Part shown: positions 27,292 through 35,835 of the stretch, in pieces
Numbering within the stretch: position 1 is the stretch's first letter
How the letters are laid out: every line of letters begins with the position of its first letter
Assembly: GCF_014203705.1 (NCBI RefSeq)
Contig: NZ_JACHJR010000001.1
Location: forward strand, 4,092,001 to 4,156,000
Length of the DNA stretch: 64,000 nucleotides
Direction of reading: 5' to 3'
Source: Kitasatospora gansuensis
GTDB taxonomy: Bacteria; Actinomycetota; Actinomycetes; Streptomycetales; Streptomycetaceae
Made by a program: the position numbers and the translations under genes
The notes under the pieces: model-generated
What the model was told of the DNA's origin: nothing
Databases searched by the model: none
What the model saw: only the letters and a program-made list of their open reading frames with translations

Positions 27292-27570
27292 TCAGGCAGC
27301 ACGGCGAGCGGCGGGGAAGGGCAGCACGGTGGCGAGCCGCGCGGTCGGTGCCGGCGCGGTCTCGGGGGCGGGTTCGCGATCGGTGGGCGGGGTGGGGCCG
27401 TCCTGCTCCAGTGCGGCGGCGGCGCGGGCGGCGGCGCTCTCGGCGAGGACCAGGTGGACGGCGGCGGAGTCGATGCGGCTGCGTCGGATCGAGGGCAGGA
27501 CGGCGGCGGCCAGGGCGGTTCCGGGGCCGAACAGCACGGCGGCGGTCACCAGGTCGGCGGTGGTGCTCAC
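27292..27570 (-). CDS. Small membrane protein, spread-type
   Basis: 92 aa from a GTG at 27570 with GGAGGAAC upstream. One hydrophobic segment at ~5-27 (ADLVTAAVLFGPGTALAAAV), then an Ala-rich and Pro/Thr-rich tail. It overlaps the previous gene by 4 nt (GTGA). Position and size fit the small spread (Spd) proteins of AICEs that aid transfer along the mycelium; this is inference from context. Confidence 0.6.
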   Translation of the reverse strand: MSTTADLVTAAVLFGPGTALAAAVLPSIRRSRIDSAAVHLVLAESAAARAAAALEQDGPTPPTDREPAPETAPAPTARLATVLPFPAARRAA

Positions 27571-27779
27571 GGGGTTCCTCCGGTTCGGGCGGCGAGCGCG
27601 AGAGAGTCCAGGACGGTGGTGCCGAGCGCGTTCAGGCGGTGTTCGAGGGCCTGCCAGGACTCGGGGTCGATGTGCATGAGCGCGGCCAGAGCGGCGGGGG
27701 CGTGGCCATCTGCGGCGGCGGTCAGGGCCTCGCGCAGGTGGACGGCGGCGAGCGGCCGGATGGCCGGTGCTGCGGGCAT
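27567..27779 (-). CDS. Small hypothetical AICE protein
   Basis: 70 aa from an ATG at 27779 after GGAGGGAC. Ala-rich and helical: PAIRPLAAVHLREALTAAAD, then LMHIDPESWQALEHRLNALG. No known family. First gene of a coupled run of small genes after the translocase, overlapping the next start by 4 nt. Confidence 0.6.
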   Translation of the reverse strand: MPAAPAIRPLAAVHLREALTAAADGHAPAALAALMHIDPESWQALEHRLNALGTTVLDSLALAARTGGTP

Positions 27780-27827
27780 GGCGGGGAGTCCCTCCGGGCG
27801 GCAGAGCGGTTGCTGCGAGTGAGAGGG

Positions 27828-27989
27828 AGGGAGGCAGGGCGCCGGGCGAACAGGCGTCCAGGAGCCTCCACGAGGGCCCTGCGGGAGTGCTTCCCTGCCT
27901 CCCTGAGGCTCTGATCTGCGCATATCGCCGCTGATCAGGCCATGTGCGGGGCGTCAGGGAGGTGGGGAGGGAGAACTCCCTGCCTCCCT
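27828..27989. repeat. Three exact copies of a 12-bp CCCTGCCTCCCT repeat
   Basis: AGGGAGGCAGGG at 27828-27839 (inverted) and CCCTGCCTCCCT at 27893-27904 and 27978-27989, within the 221-bp gap after the translocase gene. Further GGGAGG runs are interspersed. Candidate clt (TraB loading) locus or operator; no direct proof. Confidence 0.5.
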
Positions 27990-28000
27990 GGCACCTCCCT

Positions 28001-30229
28001 TTACGCTTCGTGACTATCGTCGGTGTCCTGGTCCCGCTCGGAGAGCGCCGCGAGGACCCGGTCCCGGCCGACGACCATCTGTCCGTCGGACTTGTACGGC
28101 GCCGCTCCGGCCGCCTCCAGCACCTGCTTGAGGTCGCCGAACGTCCACTCCCGGTACTCGCCCGGGTTGAGCGCGGCGAGCCGCTGCAACACCTCCTGCG
28201 TCCGCACCCGGGGAGCGTCGCCCAGAGCGGTGGCGACGTCGGCGAGCAGGTCCGCCTGCTCCACCGGCTCGGCCGAGTGCAGCGTGGTGACGCCAGCGCG
28301 CAGGGCCTTGGCGCGGTCGCCGATCACGATGGCGTCCTCGCCGGAGATGAAGTGCGTGCGGATGGTGATGGACGACTGCCCCGGGGCGAGCTTCACCCCG
28401 TCACCGGCGACGACGACGGTGCCCTTGTCGAGGCCCATGCGGAGCTTGTGCGGGGCGGCGCCGCCGTTGACGGCCTTGTCGCCCAGCGCCATGCGGGCCT
28501 GCTCCTCGCTGCCGAGCACGAGGGACGCCCGGATGTGCGCGCCCTCGCGGACCAGCTTGGGCAGGTTCTGGTCGGTCGGGTCCTGGGTGCCCTGCCACAG
28601 CACGACGTTCACGGCACGGCCCTGGTTGTGAATCTTGCGGGCTGCCATGAAGTACCGGCTGGTGGCCTTGGTCCCGCCGTACGGGCGCTTGTCGTCGCCG
28701 ACGACCGGGCACATGAACGCCACCTGCGCCTCGTCCACCAGCAGCACGATCGGGTGGAACCTCGGGTCGTTGCGCGCCATCTCCCGCGTCACACCGTCGG
28801 TGGCGCCGGACTGCTCCAGCAGCACGAGCCGCTGTTCCATCTCCCGAACGGCCGCCTCCAGCATGTGAGTTGCCTCGATCACGTGCTCATCGGTGGGGCC
28901 CTGGATCAGGACGGTCGCCAGGCCGTCGAAGACGCGCCAGTCACCCACGCCCTTGAGGTCGGCGAGCCGGAACTCCACCGACGTGTCCAGCGCCAGCCAC
29001 AGCGCCAGGGCCCGCAGCGAGGCGGTCTTGCCCTGGTTCGACAGGCCCGTGATCAGCAGGTGCCGCTGAAGCAGGCTCAACAGGGCGGCGTCCCCGCGCA
29101 AGTCCTGGCCCCAGGGGGCGCGGCCGGTGTACAGGTCGGCACTCATGTCCGCGTCGGTGACCAGCGGGGACGGGCCGATCGGCTCGTCCAGCGCACCCGA
29201 GTCGGCGATCCACAACCGCACCGTCCGCGCGGCCTGCGGAATGCTGATGAACACCTCGTGCTCGTGCCGGGACAGGTTCTCCGCCAGCTTGCGGCGGCGC
29301 TTCTGCACCTCCTCCGTCGACACCCCCGACGGCAAGGTCACGTCGACCTCGACGCCGCATCCGGCGATGCGGATCGGCCCGAGCATCCCCGCCCCCGCGT
29401 CACCCATGTCCTTGATGGCCGCCCGCATCGGAGCAATACCAAGGTCCCGCAGAGCAGTTACCACGATCGAGGGGGTGATGGGCGCGCCAACCGTGCTGAC
29501 GGCTGCGGCCGGCAGGGTCCAGGCGGGGGCGGCCTGGCGCTTGCGCCCCACCGACCACAAGGCCAGCAACGCCAGCCACGGCGCCACGGTGACCAGCGGG
29601 CCCCACACGATGCTGACGAACACCACGATCCAGCGGATCAGCTCTATCACCGTCATCGTCGGCGCCACGACCAGCGCGAGGTCCTTCTCCGCGATCGCCA
29701 GCACCACCCCCAGCAGCAACAGCCCACCCAGGGCCGTGCCCGCGCCGATCGCGGCGCCCTTGGCGACGTGCTGAGGGGCCTTCAGCAGATCCATCCGGCG
29801 CTGGTGGCGGGCACTGCGGAACGCCGCCGCCCGAACCTCCCACTCAAGCGCCTGCTCGTGCATGCCCTGCGCCTCGGCGGTGCGCATCATCCGCTCGTAC
29901 CGCGACAGGGTCCGCCCGTCCCACGCACGCCGGGCGGCGATCGCGCCCCCGGCGAACACGAACGCTCCGTGCCGCACCGCGAAGCGGGCACCGTTGCGGG
30001 TGCGCTCGTCGGCCAGCAGAACGCGCACCGCGTTGCGGCCCCGCGTCCACACCGGCGGCCGGTCCCCGTGGCGCGGGTTGGGCAGGACAACGCCCTGCAA
30101 CGGCAGGGGAGTTGAGGCGGCGACTGGCGGTTCGGGGTCAGGGGTCGTGGTGCGGGCGGCGCGGGCCTTGTCCAGGTCGACGACGACACCGCCCGGGGCG
30201 GTGTCGGTGGTGCTGTGGGGCTGGTTCAC
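28001..30229 (-). CDS. FtsK/SpoIIIE-type conjugal DNA translocase (TraB-like)
   Basis: 742 aa from a GTG at 30229. Two to three transmembrane helices lie at ~155-225 (AAIGAGTALGGLLLLGVVLA, VTVAPWLALLALWSV). The motor domain has Walker A at ~388-400 (LLITGLSNQGKTASLRAL), Walker B IVLLVDEAQVAF, and the FtsK-like WQGTQDPTDQNLPKLVREGA. In actinomycete elements this one protein transfers double-stranded DNA between hyphae, recognising clt repeats through its C-terminal winged helix (here ~670-742). A candidate clt repeat set lies just downstream. Confidence 0.93.
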   Translation of the reverse strand: MNQPHSTTDTAPGGVVVDLDKARAARTTTPDPEPPVAASTPLPLQGVVLPNPRHGDRPPVWTRGRNAVRVLLADERTRNGARFAVRHGAFVFAGGAIAARRAWDGRTLSRYERMMRTAEAQGMHEQALEWEVRAAAFRSARHQRRMDLLKAPQHVAKGAAIGAGTALGGLLLLGVVLAIAEKDLALVVAPTMTVIELIRWIVVFVSIVWGPLVTVAPWLALLALWSVGRKRQAAPAWTLPAAAVSTVGAPITPSIVVTALRDLGIAPMRAAIKDMGDAGAGMLGPIRIAGCGVEVDVTLPSGVSTEEVQKRRRKLAENLSRHEHEVFISIPQAARTVRLWIADSGALDEPIGPSPLVTDADMSADLYTGRAPWGQDLRGDAALLSLLQRHLLITGLSNQGKTASLRALALWLALDTSVEFRLADLKGVGDWRVFDGLATVLIQGPTDEHVIEATHMLEAAVREMEQRLVLLEQSGATDGVTREMARNDPRFHPIVLLVDEAQVAFMCPVVGDDKRPYGGTKATSRYFMAARKIHNQGRAVNVVLWQGTQDPTDQNLPKLVREGAHIRASLVLGSEEQARMALGDKAVNGGAAPHKLRMGLDKGTVVVAGDGVKLAPGQSSITIRTHFISGEDAIVIGDRAKALRAGVTTLHSAEPVEQADLLADVATALGDAPRVRTQEVLQRLAALNPGEYREWTFGDLKQVLEAAGAAPYKSDGQMVVGRDRVLAALSERDQDTDDSHEA

Positions 30230-30318
30230 TGGTGTTCCTTCCTCACAGAATCTGGTGGGTGCAAGGGGCCCGGGACGGCCGTCGTGCCGGCAAGCTGAGC
30301 GGCCGTCCCGGGGCGTTG

Positions 30319-30525
30319 TCAGAGCAGGCCGTCGTCCTCGTCCCGGCAGTCCTGGCGGAACTGGGCGTCCTGGGCAGCCTCGTTGGCACTCTGCTGATTG
30401 GCGGCCCGGCGCACGGCCCGGGGGCTGTTGCCGGTGATGCCGCCGGACAGGCCAGCGGCGAACGCCGCGCCGTCGGATCCGGCGTTGCTGGAGCTGGAGT
30501 TGCTGGAGCGGGTGAACAGGCCCAT
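30319..30525 (-). CDS. Small hypothetical AICE protein
   Basis: 68 aa from an ATG at 30525. Ser-rich start (GLFTRSSNSSSSNAGS), a Gly/Ala segment (AAFAAGLSGGITG), and a hydrophilic C-terminus ending in acidic residues. No family recognised. It lies 90 bp upstream of the translocase gene on the same strand. The ribosome site is weak, which limits confidence. Confidence 0.5.
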   Translation of the reverse strand: MGLFTRSSNSSSSNAGSDGAAFAAGLSGGITGNSPRAVRRAANQQSANEAAQDAQFRQDCRDEDDGLL

Positions 30526-30563
30526 GGCGGGCCCCCTTTCGGGTCGGTGTGCTGTGGTGGGGG

Positions 30564-30749
30564 TCAGTGCTTGCAGTTGGAGCGGGTGCAGGTGCACGGC
30601 TGGTCGATGAGGGAGCGCAGGCCGCCGAGCGCCGCGTTGGACAGGGCGTCGGCGATCTTGCCGCCGGTCTTCCCGCCGACCTTGGTGCCGGTCTCGTACG
30701 CCTTGGCGGCGGTGCTGTCGATGGCCTTGGCGATCTTCTTGCCGAACAT
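30564..30749 (-). CDS. Small Cys-tailed hypothetical AICE protein
   Basis: 61 aa from an ATG at 30749 after AGGAAG. Starts FGKKIAKAIDSTAAKAYETG, has a Gly/Lys-rich middle, and ends in a metal-site-like CTCTRSNCKH (C-x-C...C-x-H). No known family. Part of the spread/transfer gene run. Confidence 0.55.
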   Translation of the reverse strand: MFGKKIAKAIDSTAAKAYETGTKVGGKTGGKIADALSNAALGGLRSLIDQPCTCTRSNCKH

Positions 30750-30844
30750 GGGGCACTTCCTGTCTGAGTCCATGCGAAGTGGAGCGGGGAGGGGTGGCGC
30801 TGTTCCTCGGGAGGCTGGTCAGGAGGCGGGCGGGATCAGGGTGG

Positions 30845-31750
30845 TCACGACGCCAGTTCCTCAACCGCCGACGTCTCGGCGTCCGGCACGGCGTGCAGGA
30901 TGGTCGGCACCAACTCCGCTGCACTGGCAGCTCGTTCAGTCCTGAGGGTGTCCCGCAGGACGCGGGCCCGGGCGGTCGACGTGCGGACGGCCGCCCGGAT
31001 GGCGTCGGCGGTGAGCTTGTCGTCCGACCAGTCGGCCGTCGCGGTGCGGGCCTCGGTGAGCAACTGGTCGGGGGTGCGGGTCGGCCGACCGGTCCGGGCG
31101 GACGGTGGCACCTTGGCGGCCGACTTGCGGGCCCGCCCGGTCGGGGCCGCAGCCGACTTGGCCACCTTCACCGGCACGACCGGAACGGAGGTAGGGGGAG
31201 CGATCGGCGCCTCGGTCGGGGCCGACGGGGCGGGCGACTCGTACACCGACTGCTCGACCTCGACCGGTGCGGGTTCGCGCAGGTCAGACCCCGACCGATT
31301 TGCAGTGGTCTGGTCTGTTTCTGCTAGTTCAGGGCGATGATGCAGGACCTTGGCGACCAGGTCCGAACCGAAGTAGATCGACCCGACCGGAAGGCTGCTG
31401 GCCAGCAGGACCAGGGCCCAGTGTGCGGGCGCCCAGTCGGCCAACCGCATCCGACCGGCGCCGTGCAGATCGGGCACCAAGCCGTGCACATAGTTGAGGA
31501 CCAGACTGGCGGTCGTGTAGCCGACCAGAACCCGCAGGGCGAACCTGCGATCGGTCCCGGTCAGGACCAGGACGGCGACCAGGGCCAGGGCCATCAGGCC
31601 GTCGACCACCAGCGGGTAGACGTTGGCGGCGGTCGGGTCGGCCCCGATCGCCTCGACCACGTCCTTGAGCGCGCTCCAGGAGACCCGGAATGCCATGACC
31701 ACCACGGCCAGCAGGCCGGTGACCATCGCCGCTTTCGCCTTGCGGGTCAC
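30845..31750 (-). CDS. DUF2637-type membrane protein (SpdB-like)
   Basis: 301 aa from a GTG at 31750. Four predicted membrane helices at ~8-135 (AAMVTGLLAVVVMAFRVSWS, PLVVDGLMALALVAVLVLTG, ALRVLVGYTTASLVLNYV, WALVLLASSLPVGSIYFGS), matching the DUF2637 spread-protein pattern. A Pro/Ala/Ser-rich linker follows, then a helical cytoplasmic tail with a possible HTH-like segment (TPDQLLTEARTATADWSDDK). In Streptomyces elements Spd membrane proteins assist intramycelial spread. Overlaps the upstream small gene by 4 nt (GTGA). Confidence 0.82.
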   Translation of the reverse strand: MTRKAKAAMVTGLLAVVVMAFRVSWSALKDVVEAIGADPTAANVYPLVVDGLMALALVAVLVLTGTDRRFALRVLVGYTTASLVLNYVHGLVPDLHGAGRMRLADWAPAHWALVLLASSLPVGSIYFGSDLVAKVLHHRPELAETDQTTANRSGSDLREPAPVEVEQSVYESPAPSAPTEAPIAPPTSVPVVPVKVAKSAAAPTGRARKSAAKVPPSARTGRPTRTPDQLLTEARTATADWSDDKLTADAIRAAVRTSTARARVLRDTLRTERAASAAELVPTILHAVPDAETSAVEELAS

Positions 31751-31839
31751 TGGCCCTTTCCCTCACTCGGCGCGCCGGTGGGCTGCGGAGCGGGGGCCGG
31801 TTCGTGGCCGTACCCGCCGTTCACGGTGTGGTCGCTCAT
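31747..31839 (-). CDS. Very short coupled ORF, 30 aa
   Basis: ATG at 31839 lies in the stop of the upstream gene (ATGA), and its own stop overlaps the next start (GTGA). Sequence MSDHTVNGGYGHEPAPAPQP followed by ten more residues. The tight double overlap argues that it is translated. No function known. Confidence 0.5.
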   Translation of the reverse strand: MSDHTVNGGYGHEPAPAPQPTGAPSEGKGQ

Positions 31840-32129
31840 GCCGCCACTCCCGACCAGACCGGCCGGCGCCCCGCCACCCGACGAACCAGCGGCACCGGAG
31901 CCGAGCGCATCAGCTCGGCCGCCACCGCGGCCGACTCCGGGTCGTCCGCCATCAGCTCGGCCAGCACCTCGCGGGCCACGGCGGTACGTGCCGCCCACTC
32001 GGCGGCCGACTCACCCGGCACACCGCCGAACAACGAGCCGAACGGGTCCACGTCGGCGTCCACGCCGAACGCCAGCTCGGCGAACTCCCGGGCCGAAACG
32101 GCCCAGTGCCCTGCAACAATCAGCTTCAC
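31836..32129 (-). CDS. Small hypothetical AICE protein, first gene of the transfer operon
   Basis: 97 aa from a GTG at 32129 with AGAGG upstream. Begins KLIVAGHWAVSAREFAELAF; acidic middle and helical end (AELMADDPESAAVAAELMRS). No family recognised. As the first gene of the minus-strand operon it is likely expressed from a promoter in 32130-32569, next to the GntR regulator's operators. Confidence 0.6.
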   Translation of the reverse strand: MKLIVAGHWAVSAREFAELAFGVDADVDPFGSLFGGVPGESAAEWAARTAVAREVLAELMADDPESAAVAAELMRSAPVPLVRRVAGRRPVWSGVAA

Positions 32130-32569
32130 GGGTCTACCTCTCAAAGGGGGTGTGGGCCCCAGAGACCGCCGCGCTACCGGCCAAGGAAGGCGCGGCGGTC
32201 TCGTCTGTCTGGGCCAACTACTCGTCGGTGACGAGCAGTCATGGGCCCGACCCGCACCCGCCGAAGCGAGGGCGGATCGGGGACCAAAAGTGCTCGTACA
32301 GTGCGTCTTTGCGGGGGCAAGCCCCGTTTTAGGCAGACGCGGACCTCTCGGTCACTGCCCTCCGGCTGACAAGGCGCCGGGTACCTCAACCCCATCTGTC
32401 CGGGGCTCCTGGTCGTGCGTTTGTGCAGTTCAGAGCAGCCCGAAGAAGGCCCCTCTTGTCTCGCCCCTGTCTCGCTCGGTGCGATGTGCTCAACATAGGC
32501 AACCTGCTTAAGCAGGTCAAGAGGGATGGGTTCCTCGCCCATGTTGGGCACCTGCTCTAACATGGGTTC
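32130..32569. promoter_or_regulatory. Divergent control region with palindromic operators
   Basis: 440 bp between the transfer operon and the GntR gene. It holds a perfect 16-bp palindrome ACCTGCTTAAGCAGGT at 32502-32517. A second inverted repeat, CCCATGTT (32538-32545) with AACATGGG (32559-32566), ends 3 bp before the GntR start and encloses another ACCTGCT half-site at 32550. This supports autoregulation and repression of transfer by the KorSA-like protein. Confidence 0.65.
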
Positions 32570-33418
32570 ATGAGCCTTGACCCGGATGACTCCCGCCCGC
32601 CGTATCAGCAGGTCAGCAGCTCTTTGCGGGCCTCGATCCTCACCAAGAAGCCGGGCTTTGAGCCGGGCGACAAACTCGCGTCGGGCCCGCAGCTCGCCAA
32701 GCACTTCGGCGTGGCGCGAGGGACGGTTGACCGAGCGTTGGAGATCCTCCGAAGCGAAGGGCTGATCGTGACCCGGCAGGGAAGCGGCAGCTTCATTCGG
32801 GAGCGCACGTCACGGCCGGTCGGTCTCCGGCCGCACATCGAGGCAGCCTTCGAGCAGCAGCAGGTGACGCTCGACTTCGCGGGCTTTTCAAGTGAGACGC
32901 TGCACAACGCCCTGCAAGAACCGCTCGATAAGGTCCGCTCCGGGCGGCTCGCCCCGGAGTCCATCGCTGTGCGGCTGCTTCTGCCGGACACGTCGGAGCC
33001 GATGGCGGTGCCAGTGCTGGTGGACGGCCTTAAGGACGAGGTGGCGCTGCGGGAACGTGCTCGGAACATCGCGCTCACCAACGCGGGCGGCATCGCGCAC
33101 TCAGTCGAGATGCTGGCGGAGTTGGGCCTGATCCAGTCGGCCACTGTGCAGGTCAAGGTGCACCGGGCGTCCAGCCTGTTCAAGCTCTACATCCTCAACC
33201 GTGCCGAGGCGTTCTTCGGGTTCTACCCGCTCCGCGAGCGGACGGTGGCGATCGGCGGCGGTGACCACACCTTCTACGACGTCACGGGCAAGGACACGAC
33301 CCTGTTCCACCACGCCGCTGGTCCGGATGATGCATCGCTCGGATCGCAGTACGTTCAGCAGGCGCAGATGTGGTTCGACAGCGTGTGGTCCACCATCGCG
33401 TACGAGAGGCAGTCGTGA
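32570..33418 (+). CDS. GntR-family transcriptional regulator (KorSA-like)
   Basis: 282 aa from an ATG at 32570. N-terminal winged helix at ~8-78: PPYQQVSSSLRASILTKKPG, GPQLAKHFGVARGTVDRALE, SEGLIVTRQGSGSFI. The ~200-residue effector-like domain is unlike the usual UTRA core and is not assigned. In AICEs a GntR protein of this position (KorSA) represses transfer and replication genes. Palindromes overlap its own start, so autoregulation is likely. It is coupled to the HAD gene (TGATG). Confidence 0.88.
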   Translation: MSLDPDDSRPPYQQVSSSLRASILTKKPGFEPGDKLASGPQLAKHFGVARGTVDRALEILRSEGLIVTRQGSGSFIRERTSRPVGLRPHIEAAFEQQQVTLDFAGFSSETLHNALQEPLDKVRSGRLAPESIAVRLLLPDTSEPMAVPVLVDGLKDEVALRERARNIALTNAGGIAHSVEMLAELGLIQSATVQVKVHRASSLFKLYILNRAEAFFGFYPLRERTVAIGGGDHTFYDVTGKDTTLFHHAAGPDDASLGSQYVQQAQMWFDSVWSTIAYERQS

Positions 33419-34101
33419 TGCCGGCGGCCCCGTCGATCGCGGATCTGCTTCGGCCCGTACGGCACGTGCTGCTCGACTTCGACGGCCCACTGTGTTCCGT
33501 GTTCGCTGGCTTCCCCGCACCGGAAGTTGCCGAGCGTCTTCGCTGGGGCCTGCTCGCTCAGGGTGAGCAGGCTCCGCCTGGTGGCGAGACCGAGACCGAT
33601 CCGCTCGCCCTGCTTCGTCTAGTCGCGGACGCCCGTCCAGATCTGGCTGTGGTGACGGACCAAGCTCTCACCGGGCTGGAGACGGACGCGGTCCGAGTTG
33701 GCCGGCCGAACGAGGGCGGCGAATCGCTTCTGCGCGCTTGCGCCCGGTCGGGCCGGTCCGTGTCCGTGGTCAGCAACAACGCAGGGGCGGCAATCACCGC
33801 GTATCTCGTCGAGCGGGAGCTCGACCGGTACGTCGTGGGCGTCTTCGGGCGGGTTGTCGGCGATCCGGCGTCTATGAAGCCGAGTCCGCGGCTGCTGATT
33901 GATGCGATGGACGCACGCGACAGCAAGCCGGGAGAGTGCATCTTCATCGGCGACGCGGCCAGGGATGTGGAGGCCGGATTCGCCGCAGGGATCTCCACCA
34001 TCGGCTACGCCAACAAGCCGGGCAAGGAGGCTCGGTTGGCCGAGGCCGGTGCGGTGCTCGTTGTGGACTCGATGCAGACCATCGCGGACGCCCTGCTCTG
34101 A
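33418..34101 (+). CDS. HAD-superfamily hydrolase
   Basis: 227 aa, start overlapping the GntR stop by one base (TGATG). HAD motifs are complete: motif I LLDFDGPLCSVF (DxD), motif II VVSNN, motif III Lys in MKPSPRL, motif IV FIGDAARDVEAG. Probable small-molecule phosphatase; substrate unknown. HAD genes coupled to the regulator recur at this site in AICEs and may relate to a nucleotide or signal metabolite. The 3' end is duplicated at 35637-35727. Confidence 0.85.
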   Translation: MPAAPSIADLLRPVRHVLLDFDGPLCSVFAGFPAPEVAERLRWGLLAQGEQAPPGGETETDPLALLRLVADARPDLAVVTDQALTGLETDAVRVGRPNEGGESLLRACARSGRSVSVVSNNAGAAITAYLVERELDRYVVGVFGRVVGDPASMKPSPRLLIDAMDARDSKPGECIFIGDAARDVEAGFAAGISTIGYANKPGKEARLAEAGAVLVVDSMQTIADALL

Positions 34102-34214
34102 GTCGCAGGGCCATCTGGAGAGTGGCCATAGAGCATTCGTGGAACGCCAGCGCGCCATTGGCGAGAAGACGCAGGTGAGCGGCGGTATCCGCGATGTTCT
34201 TGAAGGCTGTCGTG
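34020..34214 (+). repeat. Left copy of imperfect ~195-bp direct repeat with degenerate att
   Basis: Covers the end of the HAD gene and a tail ending in GATGTTCTTGAAGGCTGTCG, which resembles the start of attR but has GG for AA and then diverges. The last 44 bp (34171-34214) match 35792-35835 with three differences. With the right copy at 35640-35835 it brackets a low-GC segment. Confidence 0.75.
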
Positions 34215-34545
34215 CATGAGTTGCGTAGAAATCTTCTCTATGGGTCTATGGCGCACCCGCGCGTTCGCTACCGCTCCTGCCCTCGCTCGCTTCGGCGGCA
34301 GTTTGCCATTCCAGGTGAGGACCGGTCCGAGGATGGCTCAACCGAGCCGTGGCGGCGGGCGAGTCTGCGGCTTTATCCACCAGCCAGAACCGTCGGGGTC
34401 GAGCGGTGAGCGCTCAGCGCCGGAAGGTTTCGTTGCTGCCTTGACCTGCGGAGGCGTCAAGATGCAACCCAGTCATTAAGGGCGCATACTATTCTCGCGG
34501 CAGTTTTCAACAGGGCCATTATCCACCCCAAGGGGCGATGAAGAG
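34215..34545. other. Non-coding low-GC stretch at the left of the cargo
   Basis: 331 bp with short frames only and no convincing ORF or hairpin. GC drops from about 34450. It may hold the promoter of the following cargo genes. Confidence 0.4.
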
Positions 34546-34926
34546 ATGATGGATTTTCCCCCCGCCAATGAAGTCTCCCGGGATCGAGCCATAGAGATTG
34601 TCGGTTCTTGCCGTCGGGAAGCCTTATGGATAGCAGAATCGGGAAAGCATCTCGATGCTGCCGAACTTTTGGAGGCCGCATCTGACTGGTCGTCGCATGC
34701 TTTGAAGAATGTCGGCTGGTATTTGCCTTTGGTGCTGGAATCAGTTGCACTGCGGGCTGACTTGGGGGCTACCTACTTAGCTTCGGGCGAGCCGTCCAAG
34801 GCCCTGTATGAATTTGACGCACTTCGGGAGCTTGTGCAGTTGTCTGCCGGTCACTGCCCGTGCGGAATTGAGAGCACGACTGACGGGGCATGCCCGGCGA
34901 ATCCGTGCCGCTGGCCTGGCGGGTGA
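34546..34926 (+). CDS. Hypothetical TPR-like helical protein, AICE cargo
   Basis: 126 aa from an ATG at 34546 (AAGGGGCGA upstream; a second ATG follows directly). Mostly helical; the segment ADLGATYLASGEPSKALYEF resembles a TPR repeat. A Cys cluster lies near the end (HCPCG...CPANPC). Codon use is foreign to the window: low GC3 and at least two TTA codons (34624 and one in TYLAS). It overlaps the next gene by 37 nt. No family recognised; function unknown. Confidence 0.55.
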   Translation: MMDFPPANEVSRDRAIEIVGSCRREALWIAESGKHLDAAELLEAASDWSSHALKNVGWYLPLVLESVALRADLGATYLASGEPSKALYEFDALRELVQLSAGHCPCGIESTTDGACPANPCRWPGG

Positions 34927-35534
34927 GTCGATTGAAGATCCTGCTGAGTACATTCCTGTCGATAGTCATATTAGGTCGCCTCGCATGGGCGGAGGAATAT
35001 ATTCGCAGGTACTGGATTCACATGGGGACTCTTGATAAAGCCCTGCGGAAGACTAGAGCTCAGATAAATGACTCTGATAAAACCAAGAGGACGGCAGCTC
35101 GACTGCAGCGGCAGTATGTCGAGGCTGCTCGTCGACAGTTCGAGACATCTCTATTGGGCGGGACACTTGCAATTACGGCCTGGAGTGCTCTCTATGCCGC
35201 TCATGCCGGGGATGGTTTCCAGATTTCTGGATTCAGTCTCGGATTACTGTTTATCGGAGCGTTTAGCCTTGTGGCGGGTCCTGTCATTGTGAAAGCGGAG
35301 GCCCTATTTGTTAGCTATATGATACGCGAATCTGCTGGCCATGTCGGATTTAGTGCATTGTTCTTTTCTCTGTGTTCGATCGCATGGGACATTTCGGGGC
35401 GAGCTGGAGGGATTCCCATGGCGGCACTCTCCTTTCTTGTTGTAATTGGCGACCTAAAGCAAGATGTGACACTCATAGGCTTCTTGAGGCAGGGGATTCC
35501 GAAGATGCCCTCGCCTTATCTATTCACCCCCTAG
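34890..35534 (+). CDS. Hypothetical multi-pass membrane protein, AICE cargo
   Basis: 214 aa from an ATG at 34890; a later in-frame start is possible. One helix lies near the N-terminus (LKILLSTFLSIVILGRLAWA), then a charged, coiled-coil-like stretch (~45-85), then about four helices (GGTLAITAWSALYAAHAG, FSLGLLFIGAFSLVAGPVIV, SALFFSLCSIAWDI, MAALSFLVVIGDL). TTA codons at 34971 and 35244 and low GC mark recent acquisition. It may work with the TPR-like protein it overlaps, for example in exclusion or phage defence, but that is speculation. Confidence 0.55.
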   Translation: MPGESVPLAWRVSRLKILLSTFLSIVILGRLAWAEEYIRRYWIHMGTLDKALRKTRAQINDSDKTKRTAARLQRQYVEAARRQFETSLLGGTLAITAWSALYAAHAGDGFQISGFSLGLLFIGAFSLVAGPVIVKAEALFVSYMIRESAGHVGFSALFFSLCSIAWDISGRAGGIPMAALSFLVVIGDLKQDVTLIGFLRQGIPKMPSPYLFTP

Positions 35535-35636
35535 GGTCGCTCAATGGCCTAATAGGAATCCGGTCCAAGCGGCGCTGCTGACCTTCCCTCAACGGGGCAT
35601 CAAGCGGTCGCATCGGCGAACCGAGTGACACCCGCC

Positions 35637-35727
35637 GATGGGCTTCGAGCGCTTCCTCCCAGCGGTCGAGGCCGAAGCGGTGATCGTCGTGGACTCGATG
35701 CAGGTCACCGCGGACGCGCTGACCTGA
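35637..35727 (+). pseudogene. 3' remnant of a HAD hydrolase gene
   Basis: The frame ending VEAEAVIVVDSMQVTADALT-stop at 35727 matches the last ~25 residues of the complete HAD protein (AEAGAVLVVDSMQTIADALL). No upstream domain remains. It belongs to the right copy of the direct repeat and shows that a related element end was here before or after the cargo arrived. Confidence 0.75.
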
Positions 35728-35835
35728 CCAATCGCTTGGAGGCGTGCTGTGGAACATGCGTGGAACGACAGCAGACTCTGGCTGGCAACGCGCAGGTGAG
35801 CGGCGGCATCCGCGATGTTCTTGAAAACTGTCGTG
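35640..35835 (+). repeat. Right copy of imperfect ~195-bp direct repeat
   Basis: Contains the HAD remnant, the conserved CGTGGAACG segment, and GCAGGTGAGCGGCGG leading into attR. It matches 34020-34214 with many substitutions in the coding part and few near att. Confidence 0.75.
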
